Of a stretch of DNA of 64,000 bases, positions 12,324 to 23,076 are shown piece after piece. The DNA comes from Laguncularia racemosa (taxonomy: Eukaryota; Streptophyta; Magnoliopsida; Myrtales; Combretaceae): contig JBBMOL010000065.1 of NCBI GenBank assembly GCA_037954665.1, forward strand, positions 3,162,001 to 3,226,000, in the 5' to 3' direction. Both the position numbers and the translations under genes were made by a program. Under the pieces are notes generated by a model. That model worked only from the letters and a program-made list of their open reading frames with translations. It was not told the origin of the DNA and searched no databases. Position 1 is the first letter of the stretch; each line of letters begins with the position of its first letter.

Positions 12324-13616
12324 CAAGGTTGTTAAAATCGCGATTTTACTTAGAATCGCTAAGGGGTTCGTAGAATCGGAACGTAGAATCATAAGTTTCT
12401 ACAAGCTATGTAAAATAACTTCTAAATATTATAAATTTACTTACAATTGTCATTAAAAAATATAATGAATAATAGAAATAAGGAAATTGAGTATTTATTT
12501 TAGCCATAAATTGCAAATTTACAATAAAAGTCATAATATAGATAATCGAGCATAAGTTGTATAATATAGATATTTTATTTCTAAAATGATAAATCATGTA
12601 TAAAATAAGTTTCACCTAATTATATATACAAAATCTAAAAGATAATAGATAAAATTTAAAAATCAATTGTGACTTTAAGAAATTACTAATAAATAAAAAT
12701 TGATAATGAAGATATACCATTAGAAAGGAGTAATATTAAAAAATGACAAATAACTACTAACCAAAAGTACATAATAAAGAATATACTTTAACAAGAAAAA
12801 CCTTCAAAATTATATATTACTAGGTAAATTTTTGCACTATTCGTGATTATTAATTCAAAATATATTTACCCAACAATATCTCACATTTACTTAACTATGA
12901 GAATGATATATTGAAAAGATAGAAATGTAAATACATTTATACATTTCCTATAAAATTAAAAATCTAAAAAATTCTTATAAAGTTAAAATTATTTGCCCTT
13001 TATTTTATTTGAAATTACAAAAATATTAGTTAAAATAAGAAAAGTTGCAGCAATCAAACACGAGCACTTTAATACGAACATGATCACAAATAGGAATAAG
13101 AAGACTAACAATCAACGAACACAAACACAAAGATTTCAATGCAATGCAACACACTGACAAGAAAGGAGTGATAACCGACGAACATGTTGGGGTATGACTC
13201 ATACTCTCCTACGATAGGAAAGCACGTGGGTCCCACTCTACGCTGGGCTAGTGGTGGTCTGGGGAAGCTGCCCCGGCGGGGGTTTCAAGGGGGCAGCGCC
13301 CCCTGGACGCTAGAGGGCTTTTAACAATTAAGCCCATAGTTGTTTATTAAAAGTTTGGGCTTGAGCTATAAATAACTATTATTACATATTTGTTTATTCA
13401 GATTCGGATTGTTGAAATTTTACTTAATTTTGCAATATTGTGGAATCGGTGGAAACATAGTAAAATCGCGATTTTGACGATTTTACTATTCAAAATCGCG
13501 ATTTTACTACGATTTTATTTCAAAAATGTTTTTACATGCGAGTTGACTAAGAATGTGCTCACCAACTCGTAAAATCGTGGAAACGTGCGAGTTAACTCGC
13601 GATTTTGACAACTATG
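12324..13616. mobile_element. hAT-superfamily non-autonomous element, 1293 bp, perfect 8-bp TSD
   Basis: Terminal inverted repeats: the left end reads CAAGGTTGTTAAAATCGCG, and the right end reverse-complemented reads CATAGTTGTCAAAATCGCG. It is flanked by AGTACATA at 12316-12323 and again at 13617-13624, an exact 8-bp duplication as expected for hAT. Several internal copies of AAAATCGCGATTTTA near the right end look like subterminal transposase-binding repeats. No transposase reading frame is present. A shorter relative with the same ends lies at 42490-42723. Confidence 0.82.
13185..13395 (+). repeat. GC-rich LTR-like fragment nested in the hAT element
   Basis: The block begins TGTTGGGGTATGACTCATA, a start typical of copia LTRs. 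It then becomes strongly GC-rich, with CCCCGGCGGGGG and GGGGGCAGCGCCCCC palindromes (about 13270-13305), and contains a TATA-like GCTATAAATAA (about 13364). The base composition is unlike the surrounding AT-rich element. The right end is not defined, so solo LTR, captured promoter or other repeat cannot be separated. Confidence 0.4.
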
Positions 13617-13798
13617 AGTACATAGTTTGTGAATGATATTCAATTGAACTACTTTTTCATGATGTTTGATGTTTATCTTGATTGTGAATAATAGGTATTG
13701 TAGATTATATAAAATTTTGGTGTTTGAGAGCCTTAAAGTGTCTTTATCTTATAAGGACAGGTGATGGGTTGTAGCGTTCCAAGTTTTGAGGCATTACA

Positions 13799-14939
13799 AT
13801 TACTATTTGAATATGGGATTTTCTAAGCCCTATTAATTTAGCTAATATAATATTGTTCTTGTGAAACTCCATAATTACAATAATGACTAACACCAAATTA
13901 GTGTAGGGATTAAACTAAAAATCTTAATTTAAACCCCTAATAAATTTAAATTAAGGAATGTGTTTTATAAGATAATTAAGAAAATTACAAGGAAAGTAGT
14001 AAAAAAAATTAAAACTATAGATTTAGGATAGTTAAATGAAAATTCCAAATAAATATTTAGACTTAAAACATTTTATTTAGCTTAGCTTGCTTATAAATTT
14101 TCATATAAAAATATCATAACTAGAATTATTTACTAAGATTGTTAGTATGCATATTAGTTAAACTTAGAAATTTGAAATTCCATCGACCTTAAAGCTCACC
14201 AAATTTTCTCTCTCCTCTCATTTTCGTTCTACCTTCTCTTGTGTCCTTTTCTTTTCTCCTCCCTAAAAATTTTCAACAATTCACCAACTTTTCCCTCTCC
14301 TCTTGTTTTTCTTCTACATTCTCTTATGTCCTTTTCTTTTCTCCTTATGTAACTTCCAAACCCCCAAAAATTTTCAAAAATTCATATCTCTTTCACACAA
14401 GCTTCAAATTAAAATCCAAGGATACCATCACAATCTTTAAGGAGAATACTGCACAACAAGATCACTCTTACTATGTAAATATCAAACTCAAATTTCAAGT
14501 TAAGTAGAGAGTAATGTAAGACTAGGGTTTTTAAGCTTGTAAAAAGAATTGAAAACTTGAACTTTAGTAAGTTTTGACAAAGTTTAATGTAGTATAATCT
14601 TTAGTAACACCTTTGTCCTTGAATCTTATGTGAAGATTTTGATTTTTCTTAACTCCTTGAAGATTGCTTTGAGCCTTAAAGTTATGAGGTAAAGATAAGT
14701 GAGAAATTCAAGGATGTACTAGAAATGGTGTATCTTGCTTGTAATTTAGTTCTATGCGTGTATATTTTGCTATGCTTGGCTATTGTTGTCATAGGTATGT
14801 GTTGAAATGTATTGGGAAGGTAGTTTTCTAGTGTTTGGTTTTGTGAACAGAAGGTATGTAATGCAAGACGTTGTCTAAAATGGCATATGGATGTCAAGGG
14901 AAATATCATTACCATCTAGATAGCTTCATAAAATTTGGA
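13799..14939. other. AT-rich DNA with an imperfect tandem duplication of about 85 bp
   Basis: Two pyrimidine-rich units, about 14198-14282 and 14283-14370, share ACCTTCTCTTGTGTCCTTTT-like and CTCTCCTCT text with a number of changes. The short open frame across them is a by-product of the repeat. No gene recognised. Confidence 0.5.
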
Positions 14940-15545
14940 TGATATGCATGTTCCCATCCAAATAGTATGCCTTTTTCTCTTGAGCTATCCAAACAGTGTA
15001 AGATTGTAACTCCTCCCAATATCTTTTCAATTTGTTATAGTACATAGTGACAGACTGTGTCCCTTTTCGACAACTAGCAATTTCTTATTGAATATGAAAA
15101 ATCAAAGGCCCATTGGTTTAAATGTATTGATCACATATGTCCTTCCAAAGCTCCGTTGAGGATTGTGTGTAAATGAAACTTTGGAATAATTCTGCATTCA
15201 TGGAAGTAAGGATCCAACACCAAACCATATAATCTACACAAAGCCATCTAAGATAATCCTTGGAAGTCTCCTCTAGTTTTGGTTAAGTTCCATTAACAAA
15301 GCCTAGTTTAAGCTTTGCACCTAAAGCCTTACTAACTGATCTACTCCAAGCAAGTAAATTAGATCCATTGAATATTATATTGCCTAACACCATCCCTAGA
15401 TTATCCGATCCAGAAATGTACAAGGGATCAAGATGCATCGCATCGATTTGAACATTTCAATTTTTAGTATTATTCATGATGAACAAAGTATGCAAAAATT
15501 GCAAATCAAAACCGAAAATGATAAAGTGTAAAGGGAAGTTACCAA
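14940..15545 (-). pseudogene. First half of copia gag, same family as element 2, inverted
   Basis: On the minus strand a start codon at about 15480 opens a gag frame. It has the N-terminal DPLYISGSDN segment, NGSNLLAWSRSVSKAL, ELWKDICDQYI and TMYYNKLKRYWEELQSY, which together are the typical N-terminal architecture of plant copia gag. Stops occur where the family has Arg, Gln or Glu. Similarity ends at about 14940-14955, just before the part of gag that begins at 3425 on the plus strand. The two pieces together would make one gag with only about 20 residues missing. Confidence 0.82.
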
Positions 15546-15546
15546 T

Positions 15547-15558
15547 GCTCCAATACCA
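15547..15558 (-). promoter_or_regulatory. Primer-binding site of the inverted copia half
   Basis: The reverse complement reads TGGTATTGGAGC, directly adjoining the LTR end. It matches the initiator-Met tRNA primer site used by copia elements with two changes. Confidence 0.78.
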
Positions 15559-15761
15559 TGTTGATTTTCTATGTAAACCTATAAAATGTGTTTGTACAAG
15601 AAGATAGGAACGAAAATGACGAAAAAATGAATTAGATTGCTCACTTGTGTACAGGTATATATAGTAAAGTCCAATTAACTAACTCTGTTTATCAACTAAC
15701 TTCTACTATCTAACTAACTGATAAATAAAGCAATACGATAAGCAATACAAGAAGCTTCACA
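15559..15761 (-). repeat. 5' LTR (203 bp) of the inverted copia half
   Basis: Read on the minus strand it begins TGTGAAGC and ends AATCAACA, the same termini and sequence as the LTR at 7334-7520. It carries an extra segment of about 12 bases near its start. The outer flank on the minus strand reads AGAAC, against AAAAC after the LTR at 7520. Confidence 0.88.
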
Positions 15762-17177
15762 GTTCTATCCTATACTCCCATCGTGTAGCTATACGTTTAT
15801 AAACCTTAAAACTAGAATTTGTAGTTAGAATTTGGAACAACCCCTAAATGTGCTTTAGAGAATCTATTATGATGTTTCCACTGTATGTTCTACTATTATT
15901 TGAAATAAATACTTAATTGTTATTGTCGGTTTTATGATTAAATTTAATCATCTTGATCGGATTAGTCAATATGAAAAATAATAATAATAATTTAAATGCT
16001 ACTATTTTATATTGACTGGATGTTATCATAAGTCGGTTGTATTTCTAGGATGTATAAACAAGTGGTTTAACATTTTTTTTTTACTCAACTAGATGGTTTA
16101 AATATCCATGATATATATAAATTACTTACATTTATTAATCAGGATATTTGATGGAATGCAGAGAATATTTGCTAATGTAATGACACAATTCAAAATGCTT
16201 TCGAATTCGAAACTTATGGTACACAAGATACAAGTTTGGCAGGTAAAAAGTAGAGGTCATGCATACCCTACAAGAGCATATTGTATGAATTTAGAAGAGA
16301 AACATAGCATATGACATTTACATTTTATTTGATACAAGAGAATGAATTAAAAAGGAATGAATGTAAAAAAACAAAATTATTAGAGTATTTAATTCCTTTC
16401 AATGTATTTGAGTAATGAAGGAAAGAAAGACAGAAGGAATTTTGATGATTACAAATAAATAAAGTATATGTAAAATTACAAATATACTCATAAAAAAGAA
16501 GAAAAATCAGTAAAAAAAGAGATAGAATTGAAAATACAATACTTTTTCCACTTTCTCATCTCTCTCTCCAATTTAGAAGGGATTAAAAATTTGTGGGCCA
16601 CATGAAAATATTTATTTTCCAATTCCCTTCATCCTAACTCCTCCCTACAGCCAACCACGGAATATGTTTTTTTTTTTTTTTTCTTTCAATTTCTTCCCTT
16701 CCCACTCTTTCCTCCCTCCTTTCCTCTTTCCGAGCATAGTGTTAGTGTCTACACAAAACCTATACGGTCATCTATGGTCTTACATGCATGTAGTTATTTT
16801 TACTTTTAATTTTAATAGTCATATACATGGTACCCTGTACATAACATTAAAATAAAGATATGAGTCTATATCCTTTATATGTAAGAAACTTGTTTGGAGT
16901 GTTTCTTGAGTGGAAAGTTCATATGATTTACTTTGTACGAGAAGCTTTTCAATTGGGTAGATTCCGATCAACATCTTAATTGCCATGTTTGTATTTAGTC
17001 TTTGTATCTCATAGTCATATATCGTATCAGGGGATTCTAGTCTTGGTGCTGTGTGATTAAAAAAAAGAGAAAAAAAACCATCCTTAAATAATTTATTCAG
17101 AAGTGGTGGGCAAGATAAGCTACTTTACTAAACTACTTGTATATAAAAAATGAAAAAAGTATAATGACAATATAGAT
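15762..17177. other. Intergenic, no gene recognised
   Basis: AT-rich sequence with a poly-T at 16666-16682 and a pyrimidine-rich run to about 16735. Open frames here are short and show no family signature. Confidence 0.55.
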
Positions 17178-17299
17178 GACGGCATCAAATCCTTGCCAAG
17201 CAAGCCAATGGACATAGTCATATATTTAATTCTACTATGACGGCATCAAATCCTTGCCAAGCAAGCCAATGGACATAGTCATATATTTAATTCTACTAT
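17178..17299 (+). promoter_or_regulatory. Perfect 61-bp tandem duplication in the promoter of GST pseudogene B
   Basis: Positions 17178-17238 and 17239-17299 are identical. Each unit contains AGCCAATGG, a CCAAT-type box. The block corresponds by alignment to the promoter of the intact GST near 21840-21895, where it is present once. A TATA-like CTTTATAAAAC follows at about 17313. The absence of any mismatch suggests a young event. Confidence 0.92.
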
Positions 17300-17384
17300 A
17301 TTCTATCTGTTCACTTTATAAAACAAAACCCATGAAGTGAAACTTAACAAAGTCACATCGACATCAAAATTTTCGGCACAAAGC

Positions 17385-18391
17385 ATGAGACTGGCAGAAA
17401 ACAAAGTGACCCTTCATAGTTTTTGGGCAAGTCCATATGTTAAAAGAGTTCAACTTGCTCTTAAAGTCAATGGCATAGACTTTGACTATGTAGAGGAAGA
17501 TTTGATAAACAAGAGCCCATTGCTTGTTAAGTATAATCCAGTTCATAAGAAAGTTCCTGTTTTAGTACATAATGGGAATCCAATAGCTGAGTCAAGTGTA
17601 ATTCTAGAATATATTGATGAAACTTGGAGTGATGGTCCTCAACTTTTGCCTAAAGATCCTTATGAAAGAGCTCGAGTTAGATTCTGGGACAACTTGATAC
17701 ACCAGCAGCTCAGTATATGTTAATTTTCAATTTTAACACTTGTAGAGTATGTTTTTTAAGATTCGAGGATGTACAAAGACAAAGGATGCTAAGCACACAC
17801 GAACGAAACGTATGGGACGCACATACATTGGCATGGACAAAATGATTTTTTTTTTTTTTTCAAACTGTGGCCGGTCGAACCCTTATTCAATCTATTTATA
17901 TATGGTGGTACCGTATATAAATGAACCTCAATTTTAGATACCATTTATATACATTATTAGATGCTATTTATAAACATTAATATACGTCATTTATAACATC
18001 ATAAATTGCTTCCACCCCACAACTTGATGCAATTTATGATGCTGAAAACTGAAGGAGAACCACCGGAGGAAGCTGCGGCGGAAGTCCATGAGAAACTGAA
18101 GATATTCGAGGAAGGAATCAAAGGTAGTTTTCTAGGAGGCTCAACATGCATTAATGGTGAGAATATGGGACATTTGGACATTGTAATGTGTTCCATTTTC
18201 GGTTCTCACAAAGCTCTTGAAGAAGTCCCGGGAATCAAGCTCATCGACTCCGAAAAATATTCATTAGTAACTTCTTGGGTGAAAGGTTTTGCTGAGATTT
18301 CTATTGTGAAAGAAGTGCTCATCCCTTTGAACAGCACGTGGCTTTTCTTCAACGTATCAGGAACAAGTTTCTTCAAACTTCAATAGCTTAA
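17385..18391 (+). pseudogene. Tau-class GST pseudogene B (two exons, start and both splice sites damaged)
   Basis: Exon 1 encodes the thioredoxin-like half with FWASPYVKRVQLALKVNG (catalytic Ser kept), HKKVPVLVHNG (cis-Pro) and AESSVILEYID (glutathione contacts). The start used by its paralogues is CTG here (17391), but an in-frame ATG two codons earlier (17385) could replace it. After HQQ the donor GT is CT (17709-17710), and reading through meets a stop at 17721. Exon 2 (from about 18020) has lost the CAG acceptor: TTGCAG in the paralogue is TTGCTT here. A one-base shift near 18315 alters the last 25 residues, although the ancestral frame then runs to 18389-18391. The intron region is only about 0.3 kb. 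Transcription is possible, but a normal GST product is unlikely. Confidence 0.85.
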
Positions 18392-20722
18392 TATCATTAA
18401 GATCTCATTTGAAACTCAAGAATGGAACTTCTTTTCTGTTGTGTCGCTTGCTTGTAAGTATAATCATTCTGCTTTCTGTCTGTAACCCCTTCATCTTACT
18501 TCGCAAGCTGTTCTGTTTCTATACATTAATGACTTCTTTTATTTTTGTAATTTTTATTGCCATCACACCGACCAAATGAAATGGAATATGTTAATGATGT
18601 CCGTAATGACATATATTAATAAATTAAATAAAAAAATTTACCTCCTTATATATCTATTTTTTATAAAATATATAATCGATATCGAAATTGAAAAGTTATA
18701 AATTTTTTATTTAAACCTTTAACAAATGTCTCAGAACACATTTGATGAAAACCTAATAATAACAACAATAATAATCTATAATCGATTCCCTTATTATAGA
18801 TAGTCCATACCACATCCAACAATTAGCTATAGCAATAAGAATTAAGATTTTTAAAACCAATCACATATATCCATAATAGCTGGGAGCAATAGATTAGTTT
18901 TCATGTCACACCTTTAAAAAATTAATTTGTTCCAATATATATATATATTTTTATGAATTATCCTTTGGAGTAAAAGTAGATTGCTTATCTTTTAAATAGT
19001 TGAAGATTAATTCAAGTAATTTAGTAAATTTTCTTCATTTTGATAATCTCTTACTTTCCCATACATAATGTTCTCTACTCTAAGTAAGGAGATTCAATTC
19101 CAACATGTTAAATGTGTGATTTTCGCTCCCTGTATACCTAGTCTAACTCCCTTGTTGTTGTTAGGCCTTTAGGAGTATTGACCCTATAAGATGAACATAC
19201 GTAAGCTAACTCATCTAATGTTACCACTCCGATGCTTAAGTCAGTAAGGAGTAAAGGCATAGAGAAATTACAGCGGCAATCTTCAAAGAGAGTGTGTGTT
19301 CAACTTACCTTGCCCTTCAAGGGACCCTTAACTTATATGGGCTCTCAAGGGATGAGTAGCCAATTGACCGTCACTCATATCCTTGAGTCTATAGGTATCA
19401 AGTACCTTTAGATGGACCTAACCCTTGGTGGACTCCTTGAGCACTAGAACTAATCATAGCTTCTCAACTCATCTTGTTAGGATGTGACTCCCCTTGCAGC
19501 CTAACTACCTCCTTATTTTTAGGTCATAGGTCAGATTGGGAGCTCTTTTAGTCAGAGTGAAGTAAGCATTTCAATGGGCTAACTGACCAACACAACAACA
19601 TTAGGGTGTAAAAATTAGAAGGATATTTTAACTCCTATGGTTGTATTGTCTCTTTTATTATAGATATACACATCATGGATACGTATCCTATATTATAGCA
19701 ACTAGTTAAAACCCATGCGACAAGCACATATTTTTAGTTTAAAATATACTAAATTATAAAAATAATAAATTAATTTCAAAGATATATCAATTGACATATT
19801 AATTAATAAGTTTATAATATATTATGCGACAATTGAATGATTTTGATGAATAAAATTATATATCAACTAGAAAGAGTTATTATTATTCAAAATATATGAA
19901 TGAAATATCATTTAATGAAAATAGTTGTGTTGTTTATATTAAATTATGTAAAAGTTATAACTATTTATATTATTTATATTAAATTATGTAAAAGTTACAA
20001 CTATTCGAAAAATATATTAGATTGTATTGTTTGTATAAGAGTTGCAACTATTCAAAAAATGTCTAAAAAAAACATATCCTTTCTTCCAAAATTATATGTT
20101 ATAATAGATATCTACAAAAACACATCCCAACTTCCCAAGTTAAATTAACTAATTTATAATGAATTGAAACTAAACCAAAAAGGTATAGCTCTGGTTTGTT
20201 CCATTTAGTTTTTGATGAAGCATACGCATTGCGACCATTCAAAAAATTTTAAAATTGTATTATTCTTTTATTTCATCGACCATTTCGTCATAAATTATGA
20301 ATGCAAATTTTATTGACAGTAATGAAAATTTGATATTTTAATTACAAAGATGAAATCGGCAAAAAATAACCAAAAAAATAAGTGCCTCCAGCTTTCTTGA
20401 GGAACAGCAAGGCAAAAGACCGTCCAACATGTTTTGATGTCAACGATCATTTTAATGCAATCATAAGTATTGAAAATGTAAATATTAGATATTTTAGAAG
20501 TGTCACCAAACAACTGCTAAAAAATTTTCCTTGTAAATTATATTTATATCCCATACTAGCAATGTCAATATCAATGATGCCACTAAAACCTTGTCTAGTA
20601 AGTAAATGTGTAATATCCCAGTCCATCTTCCATCTTCTCTATAAACACAATCCAGGAAGTAAGACCTCCATCAGCTCACATCAAAACCAAATTCTTAAGC
20701 CCAACCAGAGACTATCACAAAA
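18392..20722. other. Intergenic, no gene recognised
   Basis: The segment 19050-19620 is less AT-rich than its surroundings and reads like degraded repeat, but I cannot place it in a family. A duplicated 28-base AT-rich unit containing AAATTATGTAAAAGTTA lies near 19938-20004. The 5' leader conserved upstream of the GST copies reappears from about 20660. Confidence 0.5.
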
Positions 20723-20905
20723 ATGGCAGAGGGAAACAAAGTGACTCTTTATGGTTTTTGGGCAAGTCCATATGTTTAAAGAGCTTAACTTGCTCTTAAA
20801 ATCAATGGCGTTATTATGTAGACGAAGACTTGATGAACAAGAGCCCATTGCTTATCAAGTATAACCCAGTTCATAAGAAAGTTCTGTTTTAGTTCATAAA
20901 ATATA
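20723..20905 (+). pseudogene. Tau-class GST pseudogene C: 5' fragment of exon 1
   Basis: The conserved 5' leader (AAATTCTTAAGC and CACAAAA before the ATG) and a TATA box (CTATAAAC near 20638) are kept. The ATG at 20723 opens MAEGNKVTLYGFWASPYV, which includes the catalytic Ser. A stop follows directly where paralogues have Lys, and another replaces Gln two codons later. A small deletion near 20813 removes part of the GVDFDYVEED segment. Similarity ends at about 20905 within the glutathione-binding region, and no exon 2 follows before the next gene. This is a truncated tandem copy. Confidence 0.88.
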
Positions 20906-21987
20906 GTATAGAGATAACACATTTAAACCAAAATAAATGCCATGGATTTTGTTGTCGATGTCTATACTAGATTAGGAGAAGCACTTAACACCATGGTCTT
21001 TGTAATTTAATGACGTGAACATTGTACTTTAAATTGAATGAATCATGTTCAAATGATTCATCCATCTTGTAATTATCAGAAAAAAAAAAATACAATTACC
21101 ACTAAGCTCACAATTCAACAATCGAAAGGATAAGAAACCAAAAATTATCTTAGATTTTAACAGGATCCCTTCTTCTTTTATTTCATAATTTTTGCTGCGC
21201 TAAAGATGTTGTAATGAAAAGGAAAATAATAATGGATATTGTTATGAAATTATTAACAAACCAAATACAATTTTTTTTTCATCTTTTAATACACTTTTTT
21301 TTTAATATAAATCGTATAAAAGTTAGTGAATTAATAATTTGAAACTTGAATGTAAAAATAGTTCAAGAATAATTTCCACATTAAAGATGATTTAGTGTCT
21401 CAATAATTAACTAGGGAAAAATTCTATTAATATAATTTTTATTGATAATAATGAAAATTTTCATATTTAAGTTATATATATATATATACATATGTATTCA
21501 AAGAAATAGGACCCTCTAGCTTTCTTGAGAAGCAGGCAAGTTAAAGGCCATCTAAGACGTTTTCAAGTCAACGGCTATTCTATTGCAGAATCTTAAAAAG
21601 GATTTTACCTTTTTACCCTTAAACGTCCACTAACAAGTTTTTACCTTGAACTACTCGCTTTATAAAAAAATACAACCAAATATGTATTTAAGGAATTGAA
21701 TCATTCCAATTATGTTTTTTTTTTTTAGTTTTATTCAATATATTTTCTTAAGATATGTGTATTAGATTAAAGAAAAATAGGCAACATTGCAATAATATTA
21801 TAAATTATATTTATATTTCATACCGGCAATGATAATAGCAATGACGCCACTAAAACCTTGCATACCAAGTCAATATGCAATGTCTCAACCCCTCTTCTCT
21901 CTACATAAACACAACCCATGAAGGGACACCTCCACCAGTTCACATCAAAGCCAAATTCTTAAGCTCAAACCAGAGACAATCACAAAA
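20906..21987 (+). other. Upstream region of the intact GST; conserved leader and weak TATA
   Basis: AT-rich DNA with poly-T tracts. The last 150 bases align with the leaders of pseudogenes B, C and E. A TATA-like CTACATAAAC at 21901-21910 replaces the better CTATAAAC of copy C. The leader AAATTCTTAAGCTCAAACC (21952-21970) is shared with copy E and suggests a 5' UTR of some 50 bases. Confidence 0.5.
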
Positions 21988-23076
21988 ATGGCAGAAAACA
22001 AAGTGACCCTTCATGGTTTTTGGGCAAGTCCATATGTTAAGAGAGTTCAATTTGCTCTTAAAGTTAAAGGCGTTGACTTTGATTATGTAGAGGAAGACTT
22101 GATGAACAAGAGCCCACTGCTCATCAAGTATAATCCAGTTCACAAGAAAGTTCCGGTTTTAATTCATAATGGGAATCCAATAGCAGAGTCAAGTGTGATT
22201 CTAGAGTACATCGATGAAACCTGGAGTGATGGTCCTGAACTTTTGCCTAAAGACCCATATGAAAGAGCCAAAGTCAGGTTCTGGGCTAGCTTCATACAAC
22301 AGCAGGTCAGTATGCATCAATTTTCTATCTTTAACACATCGTATATGATTGTACGAATTTGTAATTTTATCAGACTTTTCTTACTTCAATCAGGTGCAAA
22401 ATTGTTTAGGTTTATGATTTTATAGATGTATGATTTTACTAATTCTAAATTTCAATTCTTGATAGATCATGAATTTGATAACCTTACAACTTAATAGCAA
22501 GGTTTATTTGCGTATGTATGGGCATGAAATGAAAACAATTATGATAGATATACGTAATATGAAGTTACCACTCCTAATCGAGATTTGGTAAGTAACATAG
22601 CACAATCAGATTTTTGTTCATATCATTATTTGGACTATGCGAGTGAGTTTAAGTGTTCAAGCAACGTACATGGACTAACACATTTTTTCTTTCAATTGCA
22701 GCTACTTGAGCCCCTAATCTCAGTGCTGAAAACTGAAGGAGAAGCGCAAGAGAAAGCCGCGGCAGAAGTTCATGAGAAACTGAAGATACTTGAAGAAGGG
22801 ATCAAGGGAAGTTTTCCAGGTGGCTTACCATGCATTAAGGGCGAGAATATGGGGCTTTTGGACATTATGATGTGCTCCACTTTTGGTGCTCACAAAGTTC
22901 TCGAAGAAGTCCTAGGAATCAAGTTCATCGACTCTGAAAAGTATCCATTGGTCTCCTCTTGGGTGGAAGGGTTTGCCGAGATTCCCGTTCTGAAAGAAAT
23001 AGCTCCTCCTTTTGACCAGCAGGTGGCTGTGCTTAGACAACTTAGGAACAAGCATCTTCAAACTTCAACAGCTTGA
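21988..23076 (+). CDS. GSTU: Tau-class glutathione S-transferase, two exons, intact (230 aa)
   Basis: Join 21988-22305 and 22702-23076. The exon 1 donor is CAG/GTCAGT, the acceptor is TTGCAG, and the junction is phase 0. Residues 1-80 form the thioredoxin-fold domain. Ser14 in FWASPYVKR is the tau/phi-type catalytic residue that activates glutathione. Lys41, Lys54, VP at 55-56 (cis-Pro) and ES at 67-68 are the glutathione-binding positions. From about residue 90 the helical C-terminal domain binds the electrophilic substrate. The intron after residue 106 and a length near 220-230 match the family. No signal peptide is seen, so the enzyme should be cytosolic and act as a dimer. Tau GSTs conjugate glutathione to herbicides and stress-derived electrophiles and may carry flavonoids. 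The true substrate is unknown. It is the only intact copy in the cluster. Confidence 0.93.

Larger units (their letters stand above)
10807..13798 (+). repeat. Probable Ty3/gypsy LTR (solo or remnant), split by a hAT element
   Basis: It starts TGTAGCACCCCC and ends GAGGCATTACA, so it has the TG...CA ends and complementary termini of a gypsy-type LTR. Removing the hAT insertion at 12324-13616 leaves about 1.7 kb. The interior has repeated 'cacagccatgtacacgcc'-like text (11170-11400). A segment around 11740-11800 containing AGCCTATAGTGGTAGATTCT is shared with the chromovirus LTR near 62780. No clear 5-bp target duplication is visible at the ends, so the boundaries are provisional. No polypurine tract or PBS flanks it. 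Confidence 0.5.

Noticed and set aside
13185..13395. Cassandra-type TRIM with an embedded 5S rRNA promoter
   Set aside because: The GC-rich block has no 5S internal control region.
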